Assembly (NCBI GenBank): GCA_031119595.1
Contig: JAVHXX010000352.1
Coordinates: 1 to 5,070 of the forward strand
Source: Patulibacter sp.
GTDB taxonomy: Bacteria > Actinomycetota > Thermoleophilia > Solirubrobacterales > Solirubrobacteraceae
Length of the DNA: 5,070 nucleotides
Direction: 5' to 3'
Position numbers and translations under genes: made by a program
Notes under the pieces: generated by a model
Seen by the model: only the letters and a program-made list of their open reading frames with translations
Told to the model about the DNA's origin: nothing
Database searches by the model: none
Shown: piece by piece, positions 1-5,070 of the stretch
Numbering within the stretch: position 1 is the first letter of the stretch
Layout: the number at the start of each line of letters is the position of its first letter

Positions 1-1
1 C

Positions 2-853
2 GCGAGTGCCGTCCGGGCCGCGGGTGGCACCGTCCGGACGGGCGTCCGGGTCGCCGGAATCCGCACGGCCGGCGGCCGCACGCAGGGCATCACGCTCGCC
101 TCCGGCCGCGAGATCGACGCGCCCGTCGTGATCTCCTCCGGCGACCCGCGCGCGACGATCGTCGACCTCCTGGAGGCGGTGCCGTCGGGCGGCGGCGACT
201 TCGTGCAGCGGTGGCGGTCGAAGGACGGAGGCGAGGGGTACGAGAGCAAGGTCGACGCCGTCATCACCGAACGCCCCCGGCCGCGCGCCCTCAAGGACGA
301 GCACCTCGCGGCACTCGGGGTCGACGATCCGCTCCACGCGACGATGGTCGTGATGCCGTCGATGGCCGGCCTCAAGGGCGCCGCCGACGCCGCCGCGCAC
401 GGCCGGATCGCCCGCCGGCCGCCGTTTCTCTCGAACGTCCCCTCGGTCCTCGACCCGTCCGTGGCGCCCGCCCCCGGCGAGCACGTCTTCAGCCTCGAGG
501 TCCTCTTCACGCCCTACTCCCTCGACGGAGGCTGGTCGACCTCCCGCGAGCCCGAGCGCTGGCTCGAGGCGTTCGCGAGCCTGGTGCAGCCGGGCTTCCT
601 GGAGGGCGTGCAGCGGTGGCGGCTCGTCGGGCCGGCCGACTACGAGCGCGACTTCTCGATGCCCCGCGGCCACGCCCCGTCGTTCCCCGGCGGTCCGCTT
701 GCCGCCCTCCTCGGCCGCGACCGCGAACTCACCCGTTACCGCACGCCGGTGCCCGGCCTCTTCCTCACCGGCGCGGGCACCTTCCCCGGCGCGGGCGTCT
801 CCGGCGCCCCGGGCCGCAACGCGGCCCAGGTGGTCCTCGGCGACCTCGCGTAG
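2..853 (+). CDS. Phytoene desaturase-like FAD-dependent oxidoreductase, C-terminal part (5' end outside window)
   Basis: The frame is open from the first bases, so only the last 283 residues of a protein normally near 500 are present; the N-terminal Rossmann dinucleotide-binding motif lies upstream. The visible part begins with a segment typical of the CrtI/PYROXD2-like amine-oxidase superfamily: a Gly-Gly turn with alternating Val/Ile strands, then a strand ending VVISSGDPR (about residues 39-47 of the fragment), which in this family contacts FAD. Near the C-terminus, GLFLTGAGTFPGAGVSGAPG (bases 755-814) followed by RNAA matches the conserved second FAD-contacting motif that closes these enzymes. 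Such proteins are flavin-dependent desaturases, isomerases or oxidases acting on hydrophobic substrates such as carotenoids. No carotenoid gene is visible here, so the substrate is unknown. The GTG at 128 is an internal Val codon within the conserved segment and should not be used as the start. Family confidence is high; specific function is not assigned. Confidence 0.85.
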   Translation, partial: ASAVRAAGGTVRTGVRVAGIRTAGGRTQGITLASGREIDAPVVISSGDPRATIVDLLEAVPSGGGDFVQRWRSKDGGEGYESKVDAVITERPRPRALKDEHLAALGVDDPLHATMVVMPSMAGLKGAADAAAHGRIARRPPFLSNVPSVLDPSVAPAPGEHVFSLEVLFTPYSLDGGWSTSREPERWLEAFASLVQPGFLEGVQRWRLVGPADYERDFSMPRGHAPSFPGGPLAALLGRDRELTRYRTPVPGLFLTGAGTFPGAGVSGAPGRNAAQVVLGDLA

Positions 854-872
854 GAGCCCGGCACGGCGCTCC
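853..872 (+). terminator. Possible weak terminator hairpin at the oxidoreductase stop codon
   Basis: GGAGC at 853-857 pairs with GCTCC at 868-872. After a one-base bulge (C867) the stem continues with C858-G866, C859-G865 and G860-C864, leaving a three-base loop. The hairpin overlaps the last base of the TAG stop and has no T-tract after it. It could aid termination of the oxidoreductase transcript, but a stem this short arises easily by chance in such GC-rich DNA. Confidence 0.25.
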
Positions 873-1163
873 TGGCGCAACCGCCATTCCCGAATTCCGC
901 CCCGCGGTGGCACGGCGACGCTCGTCGCGGCTTGAATCCGCGCCATGAACCGCGGACGCGGGCGGTACGTGAGGCGTATGAGCAGCGGCCCGCGTCTCGC
1001 GCGCGCCTGTGTATACGACCTCGCGAGGTGTTTGTTCGGGATTGCGCGTAAGACCGAACGTCCACTTTTTTGCTTTACGTTCGTTCGACAACTCAGTTTT
1101 GCGATCTACTGGTCGAACCAATTAGCGGGCCACTCGTCTCTCACCTCGGCCCGCTTCCACCAC
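854..1163. other. Intergenic/leader stretch with an A+T-rich island; no convincing gene
   Basis: This 310-base stretch has no recognisable protein. The frame of the downstream secreted protein stays open back to an ATG at 945 (another in-frame ATG is at 978), but the translated residues look like random read-through, rich in Arg, Cys, Phe and Trp. No good Shine-Dalgarno precedes 945 or 1164; the GAGG at 971-974 lies only three bases before the ATG at 978. Bases 1031-1130 are 48% G+C by direct count, far below the flanks, which suggests a promoter. A perfect 12-bp palindrome, ACCTCGCGAGGT, lies at 1018-1029. A 6-bp inverted repeat, TTCGAC/GTCGAA, lies at 1084-1089 and 1112-1117. Either could be a binding site or chance. 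Confidence 0.6.
1031..1130 (+). promoter_or_regulatory. Probable promoter region of the secreted RTX-like protein gene
   Basis: G+C falls to 48% over these 100 bases, with short T-runs at 1066-1071 and 1097-1100, between very GC-rich flanks, just upstream of the preferred start at 1164. No textbook -35/-10 pair is visible. The nearest hexamers are TCGACA at 1085-1090 and TCTACT at 1105-1110, only 14 bases apart, so individual boxes are not called. The assignment rests on composition and position only. Confidence 0.4.
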
Positions 1164-3005
1164 ATGCCTCGCAACGCCCCCCACACCGCCAGCTCCGCCG
1201 CCCCGCTCGCCTCCGAGCCGCGCCCCGCCGCCGACGTCGTCGTCGCGACCGCCGCCGCCCTCCAGCCGGCCACCCCGTCTTCCACCGACGAGCACCGGGC
1301 ACGCCGCGCTCGCCGCCGCGCCGCCTTCGCCACCGCCGGGTTCGTCATCGCCCTCGCCGCTCCGGGCACCGCCTCCGCCGCGACCGCCGCCCTCACCTCG
1401 GGCACGCTCACGATCACTGACCAGCCGGCCCACGCCACGGTCATGACGATCTCGGAGCTCAGCAACCCGCTCGGCCTGAGCGCACTGAACAAGCTCATCA
1501 TCTCCGACAACACCGCCATCTCGCCGACCCCGGCCGGCTGCACCAACCCGCTGGCGGGCCTCGCGCCCGACACCACCACGCTCGTCTGCGACCGTGGCGC
1601 GATCCAGAAGCTCGCGCTGAACCTCGGCGACGGCGATGACACCGTCACCCGCCCGGTCGGCCTCACGCTCCTCGGGGTCCAGGCCCTGCCGGTCGGCTCG
1701 ACGCCCGTCACCATCGACGGCGGCGCGGGCAACGACATCCTCCAGGGCGGCGACGGCGACGATCGCATCGACGGCGGCCCGGGCGATGACCACCTCTTCG
1801 GCTTCGGCGGCAACGACACCCTGATCGGCGGCCTCGGGGCCGACACGATCGAGCCCGGTGCCGGCACGAACACGGTCGACGTGAGCACCCCGGAGGCCGA
1901 CACGGTCGCCGTGGAGGCCGGGTCGGTCGTGAACGCGACCGCCAGCGCGAACGACCTGTTCGTGGGCAGCGGAGCCATCCTCAGCGTCAGCCTTCTCGGC
2001 GTTGACGCCAGCCTCGGTGGACGTGGGGTCGGATCGGACGGGACACCCGCTCCGACCTCCACCGGGGCTGGCGTGAGCGTCGACGGCAACTCGAGCTCGA
2101 CCGGGGGGACGAGCGCGAGTGTCGACGTGAACACGGGTACCGCCGGGGGAGCGGGCACGGGGACTTCGGTCGCCGTGTCCGTCGGCATCCCGTCCGTGGA
2201 CGACCTCCTCGGCGGCGTTCGGGGGGACGTCGCCGGGGGTCTCGTCCCTGCGGGGGTCACGCTGCCGGCCCAGGTCACCGTGAAGATCGCGAGCGGCACT
2301 GCCGGCGGTCGCCTGAACACCGACGACGGCGCGCCCACGCCGCTGCCGCCGGGCGTGACGCTCACGCCGGGTGGCCTGCACATCAAGGTCAAGTGCACGG
2401 TCGCGTGCGACGCGCTCGGAAGCGGCGTCGTCGACCTCGGTGGCGGACACGTCTTCAAGCTGCTCCCGGCGACGGTCAGCCTGCCGACGAAGGGTGGCGC
2501 CAGCGACCTGAACCTCGCCATCGGCCGCAACGAGTACCTCGCGATCCAGAACCTGCTCAACCACGGGAAGTGCGCCGTCATCGGCACCCGTGTGCGCGTG
2601 AAGACCGACGCGGGCGACGAGGTCAAGTCCTATGCCCTGCCCGTCTGCGGCGCCGAGGTGACCTTCGCGCTGAAGTCGCGCCCCGTCGCCACCGCCGACG
2701 AGGTCAGCGGCATGGTCAGCACCAAGGTGACCTGCAGCAGCGCCTGCACCATCACCCCGCGCTTCCTCCTCGTGAAGAGCGGCAACACCGTGATCGCGCG
2801 CGTCGGCGACGCCAAGGTCGCGGCCATGAACACCACCGGCAAGGTCTTCCTCGCCGCCTACAAGCTGAGCTCCCGCCAGCAGCGCGCCGTCATGGCCGTC
2901 GTGCACGGGGGCCATTCCAACATCCGCTACGTCGTCTCGGCGAACGCGACTTCGGGGGGAGTCGCGACCACCGGGTCGGCCACGTTCATCGCGAACGCGC
3001 ACTAG
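1164..3005 (+). CDS. Predicted secreted RTX-like calcium-binding repeat protein with two tandem C-x3-C domains
   Basis: This 613-residue protein is probably exported and may bind Ca2+; its biological role is unknown. Residues 1-52 are a polar Ala/Pro/Arg-rich extension. Residues 45-52 are Arg-rich, then a hydrophobic core (about 53-67) and a TASA/A site predict signal-peptide cleavage after residue 72. A β-rich domain follows with Cys126 and Cys142, a likely disulfide, and LGDGDD at 154-159. Residues 186-239 are six consecutive 9-residue units of the RTX type (GGxGxDxxx), the first three close to consensus and the last degenerate. Next is a Gly/Ser/Thr/Val-rich linker (about 280-365), then two copies of a β-rich domain, each starting with a C-x3-C pair (Cys411/415 and Cys524/528). 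No sortase motif or C-terminal membrane helix is seen, so it is probably released or held non-covalently. The ATG at 1164 was chosen because upstream codons look non-coding; starts at 945 (686 residues) or 978 remain possible. No ribosome binding site supports any of them. Confidence 0.8.
   Translation: MPRNAPHTASSAAPLASEPRPAADVVVATAAALQPATPSSTDEHRARRARRRAAFATAGFVIALAAPGTASAATAALTSGTLTITDQPAHATVMTISELSNPLGLSALNKLIISDNTAISPTPAGCTNPLAGLAPDTTTLVCDRGAIQKLALNLGDGDDTVTRPVGLTLLGVQALPVGSTPVTIDGGAGNDILQGGDGDDRIDGGPGDDHLFGFGGNDTLIGGLGADTIEPGAGTNTVDVSTPEADTVAVEAGSVVNATASANDLFVGSGAILSVSLLGVDASLGGRGVGSDGTPAPTSTGAGVSVDGNSSSTGGTSASVDVNTGTAGGAGTGTSVAVSVGIPSVDDLLGGVRGDVAGGLVPAGVTLPAQVTVKIASGTAGGRLNTDDGAPTPLPPGVTLTPGGLHIKVKCTVACDALGSGVVDLGGGHVFKLLPATVSLPTKGGASDLNLAIGRNEYLAIQNLLNHGKCAVIGTRVRVKTDAGDEVKSYALPVCGAEVTFALKSRPVATADEVSGMVSTKVTCSSACTITPRFLLVKSGNTVIARVGDAKVAAMNTTGKVFLAAYKLSSRQQRAVMAVVHGGHSNIRYVVSANATSGGVATTGSATFIANAH
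1320..1379 (+). other. Signal-peptide coding segment of the secreted protein
   Basis: An Arg-rich stretch ending RRR (residues 50-52) is followed by FATAGFVIALAAPGTASA, a hydrophobic core and an Ala-x-Ala-like cleavage site around residue 72. The n-region of about 52 residues is unusually long for a Sec signal. The twin arginines lack the usual Tat spacing (RRxFLK), so Sec export is preferred. Confidence 0.65.
1719..1880 (+). repeat. Six tandem 27-bp units encoding RTX-type nonapeptides
   Basis: Six in-frame 27-base units begin at 1719, 1746, 1773, 1800, 1827 and 1854. They encode GGAGNDILQ, GGDGDDRID, GGPGDDHLF, GFGGNDTLI, GGLGADTIE and PGAGTNTVD. In the RTX family the GGxGxD half binds Ca2+ between turns of a parallel β-roll. 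Units 1-3 keep the Asp and Gly ligands. Unit 4 has Phe at the second Gly. Unit 6 has lost the first Gly and the key Asp, which suggests a cap. Fifteen of 17 Gly codons here are GGC. Confidence 0.85.
2018..2260 (+). other. Gly/Ser/Thr-rich low-complexity linker with shifted codon use
   Basis: This in-frame segment of the secreted protein encodes a Gly/Ser/Thr/Val-rich sequence with loose repeats such as SVDGNSSS and SVDVNTGT. By direct reading of 22 Gly codons, 10 are GGG, 6 GGC, 3 GGT and 3 GGA, against 15 GGC of 17 in the RTX repeats just upstream. Codons such as ACT, AGT, GTT and CCT also appear. It is probably a flexible spacer between the RTX part and the C-terminal domains. Confidence 0.6.
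2373..2999 (+). repeat. Two tandem copies of a C-x3-C β-rich domain (protein-level duplication)
   Basis: Copy 1 starts near residue 404 with KVKCTVAC; copy 2 starts near 518 with KVTCSSAC. After each come alternating hydrophobic strands, a Gly turn, a short Leu-rich strand before a helix-like segment (YLAIQNLLNHGK in copy 1, QQRAVMAVVHGG in copy 2) and a closing strand. Copy 1 has two further cysteines (470 and 495) that copy 2 lacks. I recognise the pattern from Thermoleophilia secreted proteins but cannot name a domain family. The copies are well diverged at DNA level. Confidence 0.55.
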
Positions 3006-3015
3006 CGGAGACTGC

Positions 3016-3042
3016 AGCGCCGGCCCGAGAGACGTCGGCGCT
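3016..3042 (+). terminator. Candidate hairpin just after the secreted protein gene
   Basis: AGCGCCG at 3016-3022 pairs exactly with CGGCGCT at 3036-3042 across a 13-base loop, starting 11 bases after the TAG stop. There is no T-tract. It may assist the much stronger inverted repeat at 3054-3095, or be incidental. Confidence 0.3.
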
Positions 3043-3053
3043 TCGGGACAGGC

Positions 3054-3095
3054 ACGGGCCGGTCGACCCCATCTCCGGGGTGTCGACCGGCCCGT
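3054..3095. terminator. Bidirectional terminator: perfect 14-bp inverted repeat between convergent genes
   Basis: ACGGGCCGGTCGAC at 3054-3067 is the exact reverse complement of 3082-3095, with a 14-base loop. Inside the loop CCC and GGG can add three more pairs across a bulged base. It sits between the stop codon of the secreted protein gene (3005) and that of the convergent tetR gene (3110), where a shared terminator is expected. There is no long T-run on either side, which is common for high-GC actinobacterial terminators. Confidence 0.75.
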
Positions 3096-3109
3096 CGTCG
3101 TTCCCGGGC

Positions 3110-3724
3110 TCAGCCGACGGCGACCGGGCGGCCGAGCTGGAGCGCCAGCGCCGCCTTGAGGCGTTCGCCGGCGTGCTCGTCGCGGTGCATCTGGATCGCC
3201 TGGATGGTGCCGGTGACGAGGGCGACGATCGCGTAGGCGACCTGGCCCGCGTCGGTGCCGGGCGGGAGGTCGCCGGCGTCGATGGCGACCTGCGCCTCGT
3301 GCTCGATCACGTCGCGCCAGCGCACGAGGCCGCGGCGGAAGGTCTGGCCGACCTCGCTCTCCTGGGCGTCGAACTCGAACGATCCCGCGGTGATCACGCA
3401 GCCGCCGGGCCACGGCGGCGCCTGGATGAAGTCGGCCCAGAGGGCGCAGAAGGCGAGGAGGCGCTCGATGCCCGCGGGATGCTCGCGCCCCGGCGACACG
3501 ACCTGCTCGCGGAACACGCGCGAGGCCTCGGCGTGGGCAGCGAGCTGGAGCTGTTCCTTGGTCTGGAAGTGCCCGAGGACGCCGGCCTTGCTCATGTGGA
3601 GCTGTTTGGCGAGCGCGCCGATCGTGATGCCGTCGAACCCCTTGTACGACGCGGTCACGAGGGCGGCGTCGAGGATCGCCGCGCGGGTGGCGCGGGCCTG
3701 TTCGTCGGTGCGGCGTCCTGCCAT
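3110..3724 (-). CDS. TetR/AcrR-family transcriptional repressor
   Basis: This 204-residue protein has the usual TetR length. The N-terminal DNA-binding domain spans about residues 14-60; its helix-turn-helix is TIGALAKQLHMSKAGVLGHF, followed by the KEQLQLA start of helix 4. The remaining helical part (about 70-204) is the ligand-binding and dimerisation domain, with a PWPGGC motif at 104-109. TetR proteins act as dimers on palindromic DNA and release it on binding a small ligand. The gene is divergent from the thiolase gene, with 97 bases between the two start codons. That gap carries several operator-like palindromes, the nearest 11 bases upstream of this start, so autoregulation plus control of the thiolase is likely. 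The inducer cannot be read from sequence; an acyl-CoA or degradation intermediate is a guess from the neighbour. No clear Shine-Dalgarno precedes the ATG, so the mRNA may be leaderless or short-leadered. The protein runs convergent to the RTX-like gene. Confidence 0.93.
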   Translation of the reverse strand: MAGRRTDEQARATRAAILDAALVTASYKGFDGITIGALAKQLHMSKAGVLGHFQTKEQLQLAAHAEASRVFREQVVSPGREHPAGIERLLAFCALWADFIQAPPWPGGCVITAGSFEFDAQESEVGQTFRRGLVRWRDVIEHEAQVAIDAGDLPPGTDAGQVAYAIVALVTGTIQAIQMHRDEHAGERLKAALALQLGRPVAVG

Positions 3725-3735
3725 ATGTCACAGAG

Positions 3736-3755
3736 TAGCGAACGAGCGGTCGCTA
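3736..3755. promoter_or_regulatory. Operator-like palindrome 1 (tetR-proximal)
   Basis: TAGCGAACGAGCGGTCGCTA is an imperfect palindrome with 8 of 10 arm positions complementary. It starts 11 bases upstream of the tetR ATG and contains the core CGAGCGGTC (3743-3751), repeated in operator 2. Size, symmetry and position fit a TetR-family binding site for autoregulation. Confidence 0.65.
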
Positions 3756-3762
3756 AATTAGC

Positions 3763-3778
3763 TACCGAGCGGTCGGTA
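3763..3778. promoter_or_regulatory. Operator-like palindrome 2 (central)
   Basis: TACCGAGCGGTCGGTA has 7 of 8 arm positions complementary, resembling known TetR operators of the ACCG...CGGT type. The 16-base stretch 3766-3781 repeats 3743-3758 with one mismatch, 23 bases apart, or about two helical turns. This is the most symmetric site in the gap. Confidence 0.7.
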
Positions 3779-3787
3779 AATCTATCG

Positions 3788-3806
3788 TGACCGCTCGAAC
3801 CGTTCA
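3788..3806. promoter_or_regulatory. Weaker operator-like palindrome 3 (thiolase-proximal)
   Basis: TGACCGCTCGAACCGTTCA is a 19-base imperfect palindrome with 6 of 9 arm positions complementary. It contains the core CGAGCGGTC in inverted orientation (3789-3797). Its end touches the thiolase ribosome binding site. It may be a secondary site for the same regulator or a decayed copy. Confidence 0.4.
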
Positions 3807-3811
3807 GGAGA
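3806..3811 (+). promoter_or_regulatory. Ribosome binding site of the thiolase gene
   Basis: AGGAGA lies 10 bases before the ATG at 3822. It is the only clear Shine-Dalgarno sequence in the window and supports that start. Confidence 0.75.
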
Positions 3812-3821
3812 CGCATCCGTC

Positions 3822-5000
3822 ATGAGCATCAAGAAGTCCAAGTCCCCGCGCGACGTCGTCATCGTCGGCGCCACCCGTACGGCCATCGGCCGTGGCAAGC
3901 GCGAGGTCGGGATCTACACCGACGTCCACCCCGCCACGCTGCTGGCGACGGTGTACGCGTCGGCCCTCGAGCGAGCCGGGGTCGCGCCCGAGGACGTCGG
4001 CGAGGTCGTCTCCGGCGCGGTCACGCAGGTCGGCGAGCAGTCCAACAACATCGCCCGCAACGCATGGCTCCAGGCCGGGTTCCCGGTCGAGGTGCCCGCC
4101 ACCACCGTCGACCTGCAGTGTGGGTCGTCGCAGCAGGCCGTGCACATCGGCGCGGCGCAGATCGCGGCGGGCGTCCACGACATCGTCCTCGCGGCGGGCG
4201 TCGAGCACATGGGCCGCGTGCCGATGGGCAGCAACGTCCCCGCGGACCTCAGCTCGCTCCCGTACACGCCCGAGCTGCTCGAGCGCTACGCGCTCACGCC
4301 GCAGGGCCTCTCGGCGGAGCTGATCGCGGAGCGTTGGAACCTCGGCCGTCAGGAGCTCGACGAGCTCGGCGTGCTGTCCCAGGCGCGTGCCTCGGCAGCG
4401 GTCGAGGGCGGCGTCTTCTCGCGTGAGATCACCCCGGTCACCACGCCCCAGGGTGTCGTCGACACCGACCAGGGCATCCGCCCCGGCACGACCCTCGAGG
4501 TGCTCGCGAAGCTGAAGCCGGCGTTCAAGCCCGACGGCGTCATCACCGCCGCGACCTCGTCGCAGATCTCCGACGGCGCCGCCGCCGTGGTGCTCGCGTC
4601 GCGCGAGGCGGCCGAGCGGCTCGGGCTCACGATCCGTGCCGAGATCGTCGACCATGTCCTCGTGGGCGTCGACCCGGTGATCATGCTCACCGGTCCGATC
4701 CCGGCGACCCAGAAGATCCTGGCCCGCAACGGTCTCGTGATCGGCGACCTGGACCGCATCGAGATCAACGAGGCGTTCTCGTCGGTCGTGGTCGCGTGGA
4801 AGCACGACCTCCAGCCGGACTTCGACAAGGTCAACGTGAACGGCGGCGCCCTCGCCCTCGGTCACCCGCTCGGGTCGTCCGGCGCGCGGCTCATCACCAC
4901 CCTCGTGCACGAGCTCGAGCGCAGCGACACCGAGCTCGGCCTCTCGACGATGTGCACCGCCGGCGGCATCGGCACGGCGACGCTGATTCAGCGCGTGTAG
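3822..5000 (+). CDS. Thiolase (acetyl-CoA C-acyltransferase / 3-ketoacyl-CoA thiolase family)
   Basis: This complete 392-residue protein has the usual length of bacterial thiolases, with an N-terminal half (about 10-265) and a C-terminal half (about 270-392). The family catalyses CoA-dependent cleavage of 3-ketoacyl-CoA to acetyl-CoA and a shortened acyl-CoA, or the reverse condensation, in the cytoplasm. All catalytic landmarks are present: the acyl-accepting Cys100 in DLQCGSSQQA, the NEAF loop at 316-319, His348 in GHPLG, and the acid/base Cys378 in MCTAGGIG. The last motif has Ala where many members have Gly, a variation I regard as tolerated. The N-terminal segment (GEQSNNIARNAWL, CGSSQQA) resembles actinobacterial degradative thiolases, including steroid or side-chain ones, more than the biosynthetic PhaA type as I recall them. 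The partner dehydrogenases and hydratases are not visible, so chain length and pathway stay open. An AGGAGA site supports the start. The divergent TetR regulator and its operators probably control expression. Confidence 0.93.
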   Translation: MSIKKSKSPRDVVIVGATRTAIGRGKREVGIYTDVHPATLLATVYASALERAGVAPEDVGEVVSGAVTQVGEQSNNIARNAWLQAGFPVEVPATTVDLQCGSSQQAVHIGAAQIAAGVHDIVLAAGVEHMGRVPMGSNVPADLSSLPYTPELLERYALTPQGLSAELIAERWNLGRQELDELGVLSQARASAAVEGGVFSREITPVTTPQGVVDTDQGIRPGTTLEVLAKLKPAFKPDGVITAATSSQISDGAAAVVLASREAAERLGLTIRAEIVDHVLVGVDPVIMLTGPIPATQKILARNGLVIGDLDRIEINEAFSSVVVAWKHDLQPDFDKVNVNGGALALGHPLGSSGARLITTLVHELERSDTELGLSTMCTAGGIGTATLIQRV

Positions 5001-5009
5001 CGCGGGCGA

Positions 5010-5035
5010 CCCGGGGCCGCGGCGGCGGCTCCGGG
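5010..5035 (+). terminator. Probable terminator hairpin after the thiolase gene
   Basis: CCCGGGGCCGC at 5010-5020 pairs with GCGGCTCCGGG at 5025-5035 over 11 positions, including one G-T wobble, with a GGCG loop. It begins 10 bases after the TAG stop, a typical terminator position, but no T-tract follows. The sequence is a low-complexity GCC/GGC run, so pairing by chance is easier than usual. Confidence 0.45.
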
Positions 5036-5066
5036 GACGGCGGCGGCAACACGGGCCGCGGCGGCG
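5014..5066. repeat. 14-bp direct repeat in a GCC-rich tail
   Basis: GGGCCGCGGCGGCG occurs at 5014-5027 and again at 5053-5066. The whole tail from 5001 is almost all G and C. Read on the minus strand, one frame gives an Ala-rich run that ends at a TGA inside the thiolase 3' end, so this could be the tail of a convergent gene encoding an Ala-rich protein. The window ends too soon to tell. Confidence 0.4.
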
Positions 5067-5070
5067 ACAC

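Larger units (their letters stand above)
3725..3821. promoter_or_regulatory. Divergent tetR/thiolase promoter-operator region
   Basis: This 97-base gap lies between two divergent start codons and is less GC-rich than its flanks. On the plus strand TTAGCT (3758-3763) and TCTATC (3781-3786) are exactly 17 bases apart and could be weak -35/-10 boxes for the thiolase gene. If so, the operator at 3763-3778 fills the spacer, a classic repressor position. The boxes match consensus poorly, so the promoter elements are tentative, while the operator palindromes are clear. Confidence 0.6.

Noticed and set aside
128..853. GTG at 128 as a true start of the oxidoreductase gene
   Set aside because: Family-typical sequence continues upstream in frame to the window edge, and the GTG is a Val codon inside the conserved VVISSGDPR strand.
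915..928. A short hairpin GCGAC/GTCGC with a four-base loop upstream of the secreted protein gene
   Set aside because: Five-base arms made mostly of G and C are common by chance here, and nothing in its position supports a role.
1719..1880. The 27-bp periodic repeats as a CRISPR-like or other DNA-level repeat array
   Set aside because: The units have no spacers, stay in frame, and are conserved at the amino-acid level as RTX nonapeptides.
1122..3731. An 869-codon minus-strand open frame across the secreted protein gene and tetR
   Set aside because: It overlaps two well-supported genes, is extremely rich in Arg, Gly and Ala, and shows no domain. Long antisense frames are expected in DNA with such strong GC third-position bias.
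2393..3790. A 465-codon plus-strand open frame over the end of the secreted protein gene and antisense to tetR
   Set aside because: It crosses the strong terminator repeat and the operator region, and its translation is Arg-rich low complexity: a shadow of the real genes.
3804..4910. A 368-codon minus-strand open frame opposite the thiolase gene
   Set aside because: The translation is an Asp/Arg/Gly-rich shadow of a thiolase gene that has all its catalytic motifs.

Overview
The window is very GC-rich (roughly 70% or more by eye), with strong GC/CG third-position bias and few Shine-Dalgarno sequences. This fits a high-GC actinobacterium. The secreted protein in the middle combines degenerate RTX nonapeptides with a duplicated C-terminal domain carrying a C-x3-C pair, a layout I associate with Thermoleophilia (Solirubrobacterales and relatives). 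The lineage is an inference from memory of such proteins, not a search result.

Layout: (1) 2-853 (+) is the C-terminal part of a phytoene-desaturase-like FAD oxidoreductase whose start lies outside the window. (2) 854-1163 is non-coding or leader DNA; 1031-1130 falls to 48% G+C by direct count and probably holds the promoter of the next gene. (3) 1164-3005 (+) is a 613-residue predicted secreted protein: a long N-terminal extension, a signal peptide, a domain with two cysteines, six 9-residue RTX-like repeats, a Gly/Ser/Thr-rich linker with shifted codon use, and two tandem C-x3-C domains. (4) 3006-3109 separates two convergent genes and holds a perfect 14-bp-arm inverted repeat, a likely bidirectional terminator. 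(5) 3110-3724 (-) is a TetR-family repressor. (6) 3725-3821 is a divergent control region with three operator-like palindromes. (7) 3822-5000 (+) is a complete thiolase with all expected catalytic residues. (8) 5001-5070 is a GC-only tail with a strong hairpin and a direct repeat.

The only clear functional unit is the divergent tetR/thiolase pair. The operator-like sites suggest that the regulator controls both itself and the thiolase, probably in response to an acyl-CoA or a related degradation intermediate (inference). The oxidoreductase and the secreted repeat protein have no visible link to that pair. I found no CRISPR array, tRNA, rRNA, insertion sequence or phage gene. Nothing here amounts to a convincing undescribed multi-gene system; the most distinctive items are the operator cluster and the mosaic secreted protein.
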